From the NCBI GenBank assembly GCA_963757805.1, contig CAVWSM010000006.1:1421556-1485555 (forward strand): a DNA stretch of 64,000 nucleotides, written 5' to 3'. Every line of letters starts with the position of its first letter. The stretch's first letter is position 1. The notes under the pieces are model-generated. The model had not been told where the DNA came from. It did no database searches and worked only from the letters and a program-made list of their open reading frames with translations. This DNA is from CAVWSM01 sp963757805 (lineage in GTDB: Bacteria; Actinomycetota; Actinomycetes; Jiangellales; Jiangellaceae). The position numbers were made by a program, and so were the translations under genes. Positions 25,887 to 35,614 of this stretch are shown here, piece by piece.

Positions 25887-27020
25887 ATGCACGCCACCGC
25901 AATGCCCACCCGCGCCGAGGTCGCCATCGTCGGCGCCGGCCCGACAGGCCTCGCCCTCGCCGTCACGCTCGCCTCCGCCGGCATCGACTACGTCATCGTG
26001 GACCGGCTGGCCGAGGGCGCGAACACCTCCCGTGCCGCCGTCGTGCACGCCCGCACGCTGGAGGTTCTCGACGAGTTGGGCGCCGCCAAGGACCTGATCG
26101 CGCGCGGCGTTCCAGTCACCCGATTCGCCGTCCGCGACGGCTCCCGCCGACTGTTCACCGTCCCGTTCGACGGACTGCCCACGCCCTACCCGTACACCCT
26201 GATGGTCCCCCAGTTCGAGACCGAGGCAGTGCTGCTCGCCCGGCTGCGGGCACTCGGCGGCGATGTGCGCCGTCCGTACGAGGTCGCCTCGGTCGTCCAG
26301 AACGAGGACGGGGTGACCCTCACCATGACCAGCGGGGAGACTTTGTGCGCCGGGTACGCCGTCGGCGCCGACGGCATGCACAGCGCCGTGCGCGAGGCAT
26401 CGGGCATCGGGTTCACCGGCAGCGCCTACGGCGAGTCCTTCGTCCTCGCCGACGTCACGATGGATTGGGCCCCGGGCCCCGGCGAGGTGTCCCTCACCTT
26501 CGGCGCCGCCGGGCTCACCGTCGTCGCCCCGCTCCCCGGCGGCCACTACCGCGTCGTCGCTACCGTGGACGAGGCCCCGGCCACCCCCAACCTCGCCTTC
26601 GTCCAGCGGCTGTTGGACGAGCGCGCCCCCGGCCTGGCCAAGGTCACCGGTCTGGCCTGGTCCTCGCGGTTCCGGGTGCACCACCGGGTCGCCGACCACT
26701 ACCGCGTCGGTCGTCTGCTGCTGGCCGGCGACGCCGCCCACGTGCACAGCCCGGCGGGCGGTCAGGGAATGAACACCGGTATCCAGGACGGCTACGCCCT
26801 CGGCAGGGCATTCGCCACCGGCCAGCTGGACGGCTATGAGGCCCAGCGCCGCCCGGTCGCGCAGCGGGTGGTTGCCTTCACCGACCGCATGACCCGGATC
26901 GCCACCACCCACAGTCGGGCGGCCCGCGGTGCCCGCAACATCGCCCTTCCCCTACTCGGCCACCTCCCGGCCTTCCGCACCAAGCTCGCCACCGAGCTCG
27001 CGGAGCTCAACTACCGATAG
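25887..27020 (+). CDS. FAD-dependent monooxygenase (aromatic hydroxylase family)
   Basis: Group A flavoprotein monooxygenase of 377 residues. FAD motif VAIVGAGPTGLALAVTLASAG at the N-terminus, then the DG-type region AVGADGMHSAVREA, and GDAAHVHSPAGGQGMN, which contacts the flavin ribityl chain. The thioredoxin-like C-terminal domain found in longer homologues is absent. Start ATG at 25887 follows GGACAGGACCGGAG. The tandem operator boxes upstream suggest inducible expression. Substrate unknown; a drug- or phenol-modifying role is common. Confidence 0.9.
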   Translation: MHATAMPTRAEVAIVGAGPTGLALAVTLASAGIDYVIVDRLAEGANTSRAAVVHARTLEVLDELGAAKDLIARGVPVTRFAVRDGSRRLFTVPFDGLPTPYPYTLMVPQFETEAVLLARLRALGGDVRRPYEVASVVQNEDGVTLTMTSGETLCAGYAVGADGMHSAVREASGIGFTGSAYGESFVLADVTMDWAPGPGEVSLTFGAAGLTVVAPLPGGHYRVVATVDEAPATPNLAFVQRLLDERAPGLAKVTGLAWSSRFRVHHRVADHYRVGRLLLAGDAAHVHSPAGGQGMNTGIQDGYALGRAFATGQLDGYEAQRRPVAQRVVAFTDRMTRIATTHSRAARGARNIALPLLGHLPAFRTKLATELAELNYR

Positions 27021-27251
27021 ACGCGACCGGAGGATCGACCACTGAGTGCAGGGCAGCTTGGCGGAGCCGCGCTATGCCGTGACCGACCGGAGACTGCAGC
27101 TCTTCGGCAGCCTGATGGACATCATCTTCATGCGCCCAACATCCACGGTGAAGGTGCAAGTCACACACAACACCTGGCACCGCGTTGACGAGGCAGCCGC
27201 GGTGGTGAGAACTATGCACGCTTCGCGTCAGCCGCTCTGTGCCAAGTCAGC

Positions 27252-28148
27252 TCACTCGGCTGATACCTGCGCCGCCTCGACCACCGCTCGGCGTCTGCGC
27301 AGCAGCCACCAGATCGGAAGGCCGACCGCCGCGGCCGCGACCACAAACGGCGACAGGGCACCGGCAACGAGGAGCATCACACCCAAGGTCGCGACGAACG
27401 CATCCCAGCCGCCACGCAAACCGGCGAGGAATCCGGTAGCCGTCGTCTCGTCGGATGCAGTCGTGCCGACCTCCTCGAAGGTGACGGTCACAGTGGCCAG
27501 CTCGGTCAGCTGCGACAACGCCTGAAGGCGCGCCTGCAACGACTCCAGCTCGGCCTCGCGGGTCGCCAGCTCGGACTCCAGATTGACGATGTCGGTAATG
27601 CTCTGCGCCCGGTCGAGCAGATCGCGGACTCGCGTCAGGCTCTTCTGTTGTGTCGCGATGCGGGACTCGACATCGACCATCTCCTCGGTGACGTCCTGGG
27701 CGCTGCGGTCGCGCTGGGTCACGGTGCCGAGCTCGCCGAGTCGTGTCACCGCGTCCGCGTACGACGTCGCTGAGATGCGTAGCGTGAGGGTGGATCGTGG
27801 CTCGCCGCTGCCACTCGTTGACTCGCTCTGCACATAGCCGACGCTCGTTGTCGCGATCTGCTGTGCCCGTTCGACGGCCGCGGCGACGTCCTCCACTTCG
27901 ACCGTCATCGTCACCGTGTAGATGACCGACCGCTGCGCGGCATCTACCTGTACGGCCGGTGCCGCAACGGCACTACCGTGCGCGGCGGCAGAATCATCTG
28001 TGCTCGCGTCCGCCTCGCCAGCGACAGCTTCCGTCGCACTCCCGGCGTCGTTGCCCTCATCCGCGTCGTCGCCCGCGCAGCCGGCCAACACCGCACCCAC
28101 GACCAACGTGGCCACCATTTGCGCTCGGAGCCGACCCCGCCTGCCCAT
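27252..28148 (-). CDS. DUF4349 domain-containing lipoprotein
   Basis: 298-residue exported lipoprotein: N-terminal hydrophobic helix with lipobox LAGC (Cys about residue 23), an acidic low-complexity linker, a DUF4349 domain with a predicted coiled coil (SRIATQQKSLTRVRDLLDRA region), and a C-terminal transmembrane helix followed by RRRR. Function unknown. It is divergent from hemG; the intergenic space is 102 bp. The 231-bp gap downstream (27021-27251) holds nothing I recognise. Confidence 0.88.
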   Translation of the reverse strand: MGRRGRLRAQMVATLVVGAVLAGCAGDDADEGNDAGSATEAVAGEADASTDDSAAAHGSAVAAPAVQVDAAQRSVIYTVTMTVEVEDVAAAVERAQQIATTSVGYVQSESTSGSGEPRSTLTLRISATSYADAVTRLGELGTVTQRDRSAQDVTEEMVDVESRIATQQKSLTRVRDLLDRAQSITDIVNLESELATREAELESLQARLQALSQLTELATVTVTFEEVGTTASDETTATGFLAGLRGGWDAFVATLGVMLLVAGALSPFVVAAAAVGLPIWWLLRRRRAVVEAAQVSAE

Positions 28149-28250
28149 CAGACCCCTCCTCGCGCGGCGCTGAGTCTTTGACGGACGAGTGTGGCCGCTG
28201 GTTGCCATGCCAAGGTCACGAATGGGGCAGCGTTCTGCAACAGTCGGCAC

Positions 28251-29681
28251 ATGCGCACCGCGACCCGCCCGCATGTCGTCATCGTCGGTGCCGGCATCAG
28301 TGGCCTGGCGGCCGCACGATTCGTACGACGCCGCGCGCGCGACGCGGATGTCACGGTCCTCGAAGGGTCGCCGCGCATCGGCGGAAAGCTCCGGCTCGAC
28401 ACCGTCGCCGGCGTCCAGGTCGACGTCGGCGCCGAGGCGATGCTGGCGCGGCGACCCGAAGCCGTTGGACTTGCCCGCGAAGTCGGGCTCGGCCCCGACC
28501 TGGTGGCCCCGGCGACAACGCAAGCAGCGATCTGGAGCGACGGCCGCCTCGTGCCAATCCCCGCCGGCACCGTGATGGGCATTCCCAGCGACCTCGCTGC
28601 GCTGGAAGAGTCCGGGCTGCTCACCCCAGACGAGCTATCCGCGGCACGACACGAGCCTGAGCAGTCCGGTCTGCCGCTCAGCGGTGACACCGCCATCGGA
28701 GATCTGGTCACCCGCCGCCTCGGTGCCGCCGTGACCGACCGGCTCGTGGAACCGCTGCTCGGCGGCGTCTACGCAGGTCGTGCCAACCTGCTCTCCTTGG
28801 ACGCCACCGTGCCGGCACTGGGCGCCGCGCTGCGCAACGAGTCGAGCCTGCTGGCCGCGGTGCGCGCGGCTCTGGCACCGAGTGCGGAGTCGGCCCCCGA
28901 CGCCCCGGTGTTTGCCGGCATAGTCGGTGGCATCGGGCGACTCCCCGGAGCAGTTGCGGAGACCTCGGGCGTCGTCGTCCGTACGAATGCAATGGTTCGC
29001 GCCATCCAGCGCCGTACGGACGACAGCTGGGCGCTCACGATCGGGCCCACCGCAGCTGAGGAAAGCATCGACGCCGATGCGGTCATCGTCGCAGTGCCCG
29101 CACATCCGGCCGCTCGGCTGCTGCGGTCCGCCGTGCCCAAAGCCGCCGACGCTCTGGCGGAGATCGACTACGCGAGCGTCGGCATCGTGACGCTCGCCTA
29201 CCGCGCCGGGGACGCGCGCGACCGCCTGCCGGGGTCGGGCTTTCTCGTCCCGCCGAGCGAAGACCGGCTGACCAAGGGAGCGACATTCTCTTCGCGCAAG
29301 TGGCGCTGGCTCGCCGACCGCGCACCGGATCTCGTCGTGCTGCGTGGCTCGATAGGCAGGTTCGGCTCGGTCGACGACCTGCAACGTGACGACAAGGACT
29401 TGGTCCGTACGGTCATCGCCGACATCTCCGCCGCCACCGGGCTGGACAGCGAACCGATCGAAGGCATCGTCACCCGGTGGGGCGGCGCGCTGCCGCAATA
29501 CACCGTCGGCCATGTCGACCGGGTGAGTGCCATTCGCGCCGCTGTTGCCGATCTGCCGACGCTCGCGGTCTGCGGCGCCGCGTACGACGGTGTCGGCATT
29601 CCCGCCTGCATCGCCACGGCCGAGGCGGCAGCAGCCCAGGTCGTCTCCGGCCTGATCGCCAGTGGGAACATGGGGGCATGA
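28251..29681 (+). CDS. hemG: Coproporphyrinogen/protoporphyrinogen III oxidase
   Basis: FAD-dependent oxidase of 476 residues that, in actinobacteria, oxidises coproporphyrinogen III to coproporphyrin III (CgoX/HemY type). FAD fold VVIVGAGISGLAAARFVRRR at the N-terminus, GVQVDVGAEAMLARRP, VEPLLGGVYAGR and a C-terminal VCGAAYDGVGIPACI are family hallmarks. Its stop overlaps hemQ (ATGA). ATG at 28251 is the start consistent with the FAD motif. Also called hemY or cgoX. Confidence 0.94.
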   Translation: MRTATRPHVVIVGAGISGLAAARFVRRRARDADVTVLEGSPRIGGKLRLDTVAGVQVDVGAEAMLARRPEAVGLAREVGLGPDLVAPATTQAAIWSDGRLVPIPAGTVMGIPSDLAALEESGLLTPDELSAARHEPEQSGLPLSGDTAIGDLVTRRLGAAVTDRLVEPLLGGVYAGRANLLSLDATVPALGAALRNESSLLAAVRAALAPSAESAPDAPVFAGIVGGIGRLPGAVAETSGVVVRTNAMVRAIQRRTDDSWALTIGPTAAEESIDADAVIVAVPAHPAARLLRSAVPKAADALAEIDYASVGIVTLAYRAGDARDRLPGSGFLVPPSEDRLTKGATFSSRKWRWLADRAPDLVVLRGSIGRFGSVDDLQRDDKDLVRTVIADISAATGLDSEPIEGIVTRWGGALPQYTVGHVDRVSAIRAAVADLPTLAVCGAAYDGVGIPACIATAEAAAAQVVSGLIASGNMGA

Positions 29682-30379
29682 CCGAAGCCGCCAAGCCGAA
29701 GGCCCGCGACCTCAACCAGGTCATCCGCTACACGATGTGGTCGGTGTTCCGCCTGCGCGTGCCGCTCGCCGACTCCGACCGTGGCTCGATGGCGCACGAG
29801 ACCGACGAGCTGTTCGCGCAGCTGGCGGCCAAGGACGTCGTCGTGCGCGGCACCTACGACGTCGCCGGGCTGCGCGCCGACGCCGATCTCATGGTGTGGT
29901 GGCACGCATCCACGAGCGACGACCTGCAGGACGCCTACCACCGGCTGCGGCGCACCGCCTTCGGCGGCCACCTCGAGCCAGTGTGGTCGCAGCTCGCGCT
30001 GCACAGGCCGGCAGAGTTCAACAAGAGTCATGTGCCCGCTTTCCTCGCCGATGAGCAGCCGCGTGCCTACGTCTGCGTCTATCCGTTCGTGCGGTCGTAC
30101 GAGTGGTACCTGCTGCCCGACGAGGAACGCCGAGCGATGCTCGCCGAGCACGGGATGATGGCCCGCGACTACCCGGACGTACGCGCCAACACGGTGTCGT
30201 CGTTCGCGCTTGGTGACTACGAGTGGATGCTCGCGTTCGAGGCGGACGAGCTGCACCGCATCGTCGACCTCATGCGGCATCTGCGCGGGTCGGCGGCGCG
30301 CAGGCACGTGCGCGAAGAGGTGCCGTTCTACACCGGTCGCCGCGTCGGCATGCATGACCTCGTGGGGATGTTGCCCTGA
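29678..30379 (+). CDS. hemQ: Coproheme decarboxylase (HemQ/ChdC)
   Basis: Converts coproheme to haem b by two oxidative decarboxylations, the last step of the coproporphyrin-dependent route. 233 residues, chlorite-dismutase fold. Visible residues match those I recall for actinobacterial ChdC: His118 (FNKSHVPAF), Tyr135 (VCVYPFVRSYEWYL) and His158 (MLAEHGMMARDY). ATG at 29678 overlaps the hemG stop by 4 bp. The ferrochelatase for this route is not in the window. Confidence 0.96.
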   Translation: MTEAAKPKARDLNQVIRYTMWSVFRLRVPLADSDRGSMAHETDELFAQLAAKDVVVRGTYDVAGLRADADLMVWWHASTSDDLQDAYHRLRRTAFGGHLEPVWSQLALHRPAEFNKSHVPAFLADEQPRAYVCVYPFVRSYEWYLLPDEERRAMLAEHGMMARDYPDVRANTVSSFALGDYEWMLAFEADELHRIVDLMRHLRGSAARRHVREEVPFYTGRRVGMHDLVGMLP

Positions 30380-30789
30380 TGGGGCTGCGCGACCGGCTCC
30401 GGGCCGTCTTCGGCCGCAGCGACGACGACGCGCCGGTCGTTGAGCCGCCGGTCGACAGGGTGGCTCGGCGGGCGCAGCTCGATCGGCTGGAGGCCGCGCT
30501 GCGCACCATGGCCCGGGCGATGGCCGCCGACGGCACGCTGATGGGCAACCCCGGTTGGCGCGGCCGCGTCGAGGACTACCGCTGGGCGGCCAATGAGGCC
30601 GCGGCCATGGGCGGTCAGGAGTTCACTCGCGCCGAGATCCTCGATCTGGCCAACCAGATCGCGCCGTTGTACGCGCCCGGCGGCGCGGTGCCGGCGGAGT
30701 ACGCGGTCTACGAGACCGAGCAGGCCCGCTTGCTCGAAGCCGTCGAGGAGCTGCGTCGGCCGTTGCCGTCGGAGGAGATCGCGCCCTAG
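30379..30789 (+). CDS. Unknown protein in the hemG-hemQ operon
   Basis: 136-residue soluble protein that begins on the last base of the hemQ stop, so it is co-translated with the haem genes. Basic N-terminus (MGLRDRLRAVFGR), then an alpha-helical region with AALRTMARAMAADGTLMGNP and AEILDLANQIAPLYAPGG. No family recognised. Position suggests a role linked to haem or coproheme handling; this is inference. Confidence 0.75.
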   Translation: MGLRDRLRAVFGRSDDDAPVVEPPVDRVARRAQLDRLEAALRTMARAMAADGTLMGNPGWRGRVEDYRWAANEAAAMGGQEFTRAEILDLANQIAPLYAPGGAVPAEYAVYETEQARLLEAVEELRRPLPSEEIAP

Positions 30790-30923
30790 CAAAACCGGTT
30801 GTTCCCCGGATCCGATGGCTGCTCTACTCGTACGGGAGTTTGCCGGCCAAGGAGACGAGATGCGAGCAGCGTTCATGTCCACCCAGCAGGTTTTTGGGAC
30901 CTATCCAGAGGACATGACGCTTC

Positions 30924-32901
30924 GTGCGAACGCTCAACCTTGGGATCTTGGCGCATGTCGATGCCGGTAAGACCAGCCTGACCGAGCGGCTGCTCTACAC
31001 GGCTGGCGTCATCGACGAGATCGGCAGCGTCGACTCCGGCAGCACCCAGACCGATTTCCTTGCATTGGAACGGCAACGCGGCATCACGATCAAGTCCGCT
31101 GTCGTGTCGTTCCCGATCGACGATGTCACGGTCAACCTGATCGACACGCCCGGCCACCCGGACTTCATTGCCGAGGTGGAGCGCGTGCTGAACGTGCTCG
31201 ATGGTGCGGTGCTGGTGATCTCGGCGGTCGAAGGAGTGCAGCCGCAGACCCGCATCCTGATGCGGACGCTGCGACGACTGCAGATTCCGACGCTGCTCTT
31301 CGTGAACAAGATCGACCGCCCGGGCGCGGCGTACGTCCGTGTGCTGACGGCAATCTCCGAGCATCTGACGCAATCGGTTGTCCCCATGGTGTCGGTGCAC
31401 GACCTCGGCACCCGGAACGCGTACGCAAAGCCATCCGGCGCAACGGATCTCGGCTTCGCCGACATCCTGGCCGACGTGCTCGCCGCTCACGATGACGAGC
31501 TGCTTGGCGCGTACGTCGACGACGAGACAGCCGTCTCGTATCACCAGCTTCGGCGCGTCCTTGCCGCGCAAACCAAGCGGTCGCTGGTGCATCCGGTGTT
31601 CTTCGGCTCGGCGATCACGGGTGCTGGCGTGGACCCGCTGATCGCCGGCATAGCGGAGCTACTTCCGACATCTCGAGGCGATGCGTCGGAGCCAGTGTCC
31701 GGCACGGTCTTCAAGGTGGAACGCGGCCCGTCGGGGGAGAAGATCGCGTACGTGCGGATGTTCGCGGGCACGTTGCGCGTTCGCGACCGCGTGCTGGTCG
31801 GCGGGCACGAGGCCAAGGTGACGGCCATCGCGGCCTACGGCAAGGGTGCGACCTCCGCGAGCGTGTCCGTCGGCGCTGGGGAGATCGGCAAGGTCTGGGG
31901 CCTCGCCGACGTACAAGTGGGGGATGCGATCGGCGAAGGCGAAGCGCAGGCGAAGCTGGCCGACCGTCACTTCGCCCCGCCGACCCTGGAAACCGTCATC
32001 GTTCCCGAGCGCCCGGCCGGCAGGGGTGCGCTTCTCGCTGCGCTGACCCAGCTCGCCGAGCAGGACCCGCTGATCAACGTACGTCAGGACGACGTCCGCC
32101 AGGAGACCTACATCTCGCTCTACGGCGAGGTGCAGAAGGAGGTCATCCAGGCGACGTTGGCGGACGAGTACGGGCTCGGCGTGACGTTCCGCGAGACGAC
32201 GACGGTGTGCATCGAACGGCCCACCGGCGCGGGAGCAGCTGTGGAGCACATGGGCGCGGAGTCCAACCCGTTCCGCGCCACGGTCGGGCTGCGCATCGAT
32301 CCGGCGCCAGTCGGCTCCGGTGTTCAGTTCCGGCTGGGGATCGAGCTCGGATCGCTGACACCGTCGTTCCTGAGAGCGGTCGACGAGACCGTGCACCAGA
32401 CGCTGCGGCAAGGACTCTATGGGTGGCAGGTCACAGACTGCACGGTCACGATCACGCACTCTGCCTACACGCCGCCTCCGCCGTACGGCTGGAGCAAGTG
32501 GTCGAGCTCGGCCGGGGACTTCCGCAACCTGACGCCACTTGTGCTGATGAGCGCTCTTCGGCGGGCCGGGAGCCAGGTGTTCGAGCCGATGCACGGCTTC
32601 CGGCTCGAGCTCCCCGCGGACACACTCGCAACGATGCTGCCTGCGCTGGCCCGGCTGCGTGCGGGAGTGCAGTCCACGGTGACCCAAGGTCCGTTCTACG
32701 TGGTCGAGGGTGAGATCCCCGCTGCCCGAGTGCATGAGTCTGCAGCAGCAGCTACCGGCACTCACCCATGGAGAAGGCGTGCTGGAGTCCGCGTTCGCGC
32801 GCTTCGAACCTGTCACCGGCCCGATTCCGACGCGGTCGCGGACCGACCACAACCCGCTCAACCGCAAGGAGTACCTGCTGCACGTGATGCGGCGCGCCTG
32901 A
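30924..32901 (+). CDS. TetM-like ribosomal protection GTPase, one C-terminal frameshift
   Basis: EF-G-related translational GTPase of the TetM/OtrA group, which dislodges tetracycline from the ribosome; environmental actinobacterial members are often uncharacterised. Seen: G1 AHVDAGKTSLTERLL, switch I RGITIKSAVVSF, G3 DTPGHPDF, G4 NKID and a C-terminal domain IV/V with YGEVQKEVIQATLADEYG. A surplus base at 32739, directly after a GAG codon, breaks the frame; removing it joins ARVHE to LQQQLPALTHGEG and ends at 32901 with the family-typical LNRKEYLLHVMRRA. Total about 658 residues, as expected. Confidence 0.85.
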
Positions 32902-32929
32902 CCGTGCCGGAAAGGCGCGCTGGGCGCCG

Positions 32930-33412
32930 CTAGCCCTTGTGGGCGTACAGGCGAAGCACCGGCACGCCCAGCCGCCGCCGCGCCCGCGAGGCGAGGTCGA
33001 CCCGCAACGCCTCCGTGACGACGTGCGGCCGGGCCAGCACCACGAGCTCGTCGATGCCATGCTCGGCCGTGAGCTCGCCGAGCCGGACGAGCAGGTTGCG
33101 CTCAGTCACCTCACCGTCAGCGTCGACTCCTTTGGCGCGGAGAGCCTCGACCACCTGGGCCAGGATCTTCTCCGCGTCCTCGTGCGCAACCTCGACGGGG
33201 TCGCGCTGGTGGCGGTCGACCGCGTGCCGGTCGACGAGACCGCGGTCCATGGCGTAGTCCTCGATGACCGCCTCGATCGAGTGCGCAGTGACATGCTCCG
33301 GCACGACTACATGCACGTGCACGTCCTCGATGTCGGCGAGCATCTCGACCACCTGGTCGGCATCTTCGGGCGAGATGTTCCGCTCCACCGCGAGGACGAC
33401 GTTGTAGGTCAT
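32930..33412 (-). CDS. Unknown protein, paralogue of 34952-35458
   Basis: 160-residue soluble protein starting MTYNVVLAVERNISPEDADQ, ending with LARPHVVTEALRVDLASRAR and RRLGVPVLRLYAHKG. It resembles the product of 34952-35458 in layout and in the terminal block (ILTRPHLVSELLHIDWTSKA there), so the two are paralogues flanking msrB and the LigD-polymerase gene. An alpha/beta universal-stress-like fold is possible. Overlaps msrB by 4 bp. No function known. Confidence 0.8.
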   Translation of the reverse strand: MTYNVVLAVERNISPEDADQVVEMLADIEDVHVHVVVPEHVTAHSIEAVIEDYAMDRGLVDRHAVDRHQRDPVEVAHEDAEKILAQVVEALRAKGVDADGEVTERNLLVRLGELTAEHGIDELVVLARPHVVTEALRVDLASRARRRLGVPVLRLYAHKG

Positions 33413-33852
33413 GACTCGATGGTGGCCCCAGCGGCCCCGCTCGGCGAGCCGGCCGCGGGCTCGAGCTTGAGAGACACCCCGTTGATGCAGTAGCGCTGGT
33501 CGGTGGGCGTGCTGTACCCCTCACCCTCGAACAGGTGACCGAGGTGCGAGCCGCACCGGGCGCAGCGCACCTCTATGCGGTCCATGCCGTACGAGTGGTC
33601 CGGGATCAACTCGATCCGGTCGGCCGCCAGCGGCGTGTAGAACGCCGGCCACCCGCAGTGCGCGTCGAACTTTTGCTCGCTGCGGAACAGCTCGTTGCCG
33701 CAGGCGCGGCAGCGGTAGACCCCGACCGTCTCATCGGTCTCGTACGATGACGAGAACGGCCGCTCGGTCCCGGCCTCGCGGAGCACGTGGTACTCCTCGG
33801 GCGAGAGCTCCGCCCGCCACTCGTCGTCGGTCTTCTCCACCTCGTGTCCCAT
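33409..33852 (-). CDS. msrB: Peptide-methionine (R)-S-oxide reductase
   Basis: Cytosolic zinc enzyme that reduces methionine-R-sulfoxide in proteins. 147 residues. Zinc ligands in YRCRACGNELF and VRCARCGSHLGH, the substrate region HCGWPAFYTPL, and the catalytic Cys in QRYCINGVSLKL are all present. It is the first gene of a two-gene unit with the unknown protein at 32930, with which it overlaps by 4 bp, and is divergent from the LigD-polymerase gene by 26 bp. Confidence 0.96.
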   Translation of the reverse strand: MGHEVEKTDDEWRAELSPEEYHVLREAGTERPFSSSYETDETVGVYRCRACGNELFRSEQKFDAHCGWPAFYTPLAADRIELIPDHSYGMDRIEVRCARCGSHLGHLFEGEGYSTPTDQRYCINGVSLKLEPAAGSPSGAAGATIES

Positions 33853-33878
33853 GTCTCGACGCTAGTACGGTGCATGGC

Positions 33879-34949
33879 ATGGCCGCTGGGAAGAGTGAAG
33901 CTGTCGAGCTGGATGTGCGCGGACGTAAGGTCCGCGTAACAAACCCGGGCAAGGTCTACTTCGCGGAGCGGGGGCTCACCAAGCTCGACATCGTCAACTA
34001 CTTCGTCTCCGTTGGCGACGGCGTCCTCGGTGCCCTCCGGGACCGCCCCACGACGCTGGAGCGATGGCCAGCGGGTGTGTTCGAGGGGGCCAAGCTCTCG
34101 ACCCGGCAGGACAACCGGGGTGACGCGTTCTATCAGAAGCGGGTGCCGCAGGGCGCCCCCGAGTGGGTGGAGACGGCCGAGATCACGTTTCCCAGCGGAC
34201 GTACCGCGGTCGAGGTGTGCCCGACCGAGGTGGCCGTCGTTGCGTGGGCGGCCAACCTCGGGACGCTCACCTTCCACCCGTGGCCGGTGCGGCGTCCGCA
34301 GGTCGACAACCCCGACCAACTGCGGATCGACCTGGATCCGCAGCCAGGTACGGGCTTCGCAGACTCTGCCCGGATCGCACCCGAGGTTCGGGCGCTGCTG
34401 CAAGAGCTGGGCATGGACGGGTTCGCGAAGACGTCCGGCGGACGGGGGGTGCATGTCTACGTGCCGATCGAGCCGCGCTGGACCTTCGTCGAGGCGCGGC
34501 GGGCCGTCATCGCGCTTGGCCGTGAGATGGAACGGCGGATGCCCGATCAGGTCACGATGAGCTGGTGGAAGGAGGAACGCGGAGAGCGGGTGTTCGTCGA
34601 TTTCAACCAGATGGCGCGTGACCGAACGATCCGCTCGGCCTATTCCGTACGGCCGATCGCGCGGGCCACGGTGTCCGCGCCGCTGCGCTGGGACGAGCTC
34701 GACTCGGTGGAGCCGGAGGACTTCGACGTGCTGACGATGCCGGCGAGGTTCGCCGAGGTCGGTGACCTGCACGCAGGCGTGGCTGAGACCGCGTACTCAC
34801 TGGAACCACTGCTAGAGATGTCGGCCCGCGACGAGCGCGATCACGGCCTGGGGGACATGCCCTACCCGCCGGAGTATCCCAAGATGCCGGGCGAGCCCAA
34901 GCGGGTGCAGCCGTCGCGTGACACCGACCGCCACCTCAAGGACGCCTGA
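33879..34949 (+). CDS. LigD-type primase/polymerase domain protein (NHEJ)
   Basis: Stand-alone archaeo-eukaryotic primase (LigD-Pol) protein, which fills gaps with ribonucleotides at double-strand breaks. 356 residues. Seen: family opening VRVTNPGKVYFAERGLTKLD, catalytic acidic pair in LRIDLDPQPG, KTSGGRGVHVYVPI and third acidic site in VFVDFNQMARDRTI. No ligase or nuclease domain is attached; the ligase LigC is encoded at 35615. No Ku gene lies in the window. ATG at 33879 and not 33874 keeps the frame. Confidence 0.93.
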   Translation: MAAGKSEAVELDVRGRKVRVTNPGKVYFAERGLTKLDIVNYFVSVGDGVLGALRDRPTTLERWPAGVFEGAKLSTRQDNRGDAFYQKRVPQGAPEWVETAEITFPSGRTAVEVCPTEVAVVAWAANLGTLTFHPWPVRRPQVDNPDQLRIDLDPQPGTGFADSARIAPEVRALLQELGMDGFAKTSGGRGVHVYVPIEPRWTFVEARRAVIALGREMERRMPDQVTMSWWKEERGERVFVDFNQMARDRTIRSAYSVRPIARATVSAPLRWDELDSVEPEDFDVLTMPARFAEVGDLHAGVAETAYSLEPLLEMSARDERDHGLGDMPYPPEYPKMPGEPKRVQPSRDTDRHLKDA

Positions 34950-34951
34950 CG

Positions 34952-35458
34952 TCAGCCGGTTGTGGGCGCTTTCTCCTTGTAGGCGAGCAGGTGGACGCAC
35001 GGGATGTCCAGCCGCTTCTTGGCCTTGCTCGTCCAGTCGATGTGCAGCAGCTCCGACACGAGGTGCGGGCGGGTCAGGATGACGACCTCGGTCGCGTTCT
35101 TCTGCTCAACGAGATGCTCGAGCCGCTCCAACGGGTCGCCGGCAGTCACCTCGCCGTCGACGTGCTCGGCTACGGCACGCAGCGTCGACACTGAGGTTTC
35201 CAGGGCTTGCTTGCTGGCCTGGCGCACCTCTTCGCGGATGCGCTCGAGGTCCTGCTCGCCCAGGTAGAGCGCGGACGTGCCGAGCACCTCACTGGCCGCC
35301 AGCGACCCGATCGTCGCCTCGACGCGGGCTGCGGCGTCCTCGACGGGGATGAGCAGGTGGTAGCGGGTGGGCTGGTCGGCACCGTCGTACCGCGTGACGA
35401 TCTGCTTGGCGTCAGCCGCAGTGAGTGGCTGCTCGATGAGGACTACGACGTCGCGCAT
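34952..35458 (-). CDS. Unknown protein, paralogue of 32930-33412
   Basis: 168-residue soluble protein starting MRDVVVLIEQPLTAADAKQI, with a helical middle rich in Gln/Glu and a C-terminal block ILTRPHLVSELLHIDWTSKA that matches the paralogue. It sits between the LigD-polymerase and LigC genes on the other strand. The start at 35458 was chosen because it aligns with the paralogue's start; the upstream extension to 35530 looks unconserved. A stress or repair link is only suggested by position. Confidence 0.78.
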   Translation of the reverse strand: MRDVVVLIEQPLTAADAKQIVTRYDGADQPTRYHLLIPVEDAAARVEATIGSLAASEVLGTSALYLGEQDLERIREEVRQASKQALETSVSTLRAVAEHVDGEVTAGDPLERLEHLVEQKNATEVVILTRPHLVSELLHIDWTSKAKKRLDIPCVHLLAYKEKAPTTG

Positions 35459-35614
35459 GGCACACCTCCGTCGGTCCGGACTGGCTTCATGGTGACTCAT
35501 CCGGGGTTTGCGGAAAAGTACCTGGCGCAACGTTTACGCGAAAGTCCAACAGGAAAAATGGGCCCACCTGGATCACAGGTTTGTCACGAGGCGTCGAGGC
35601 ACAAGACTGGGGGC

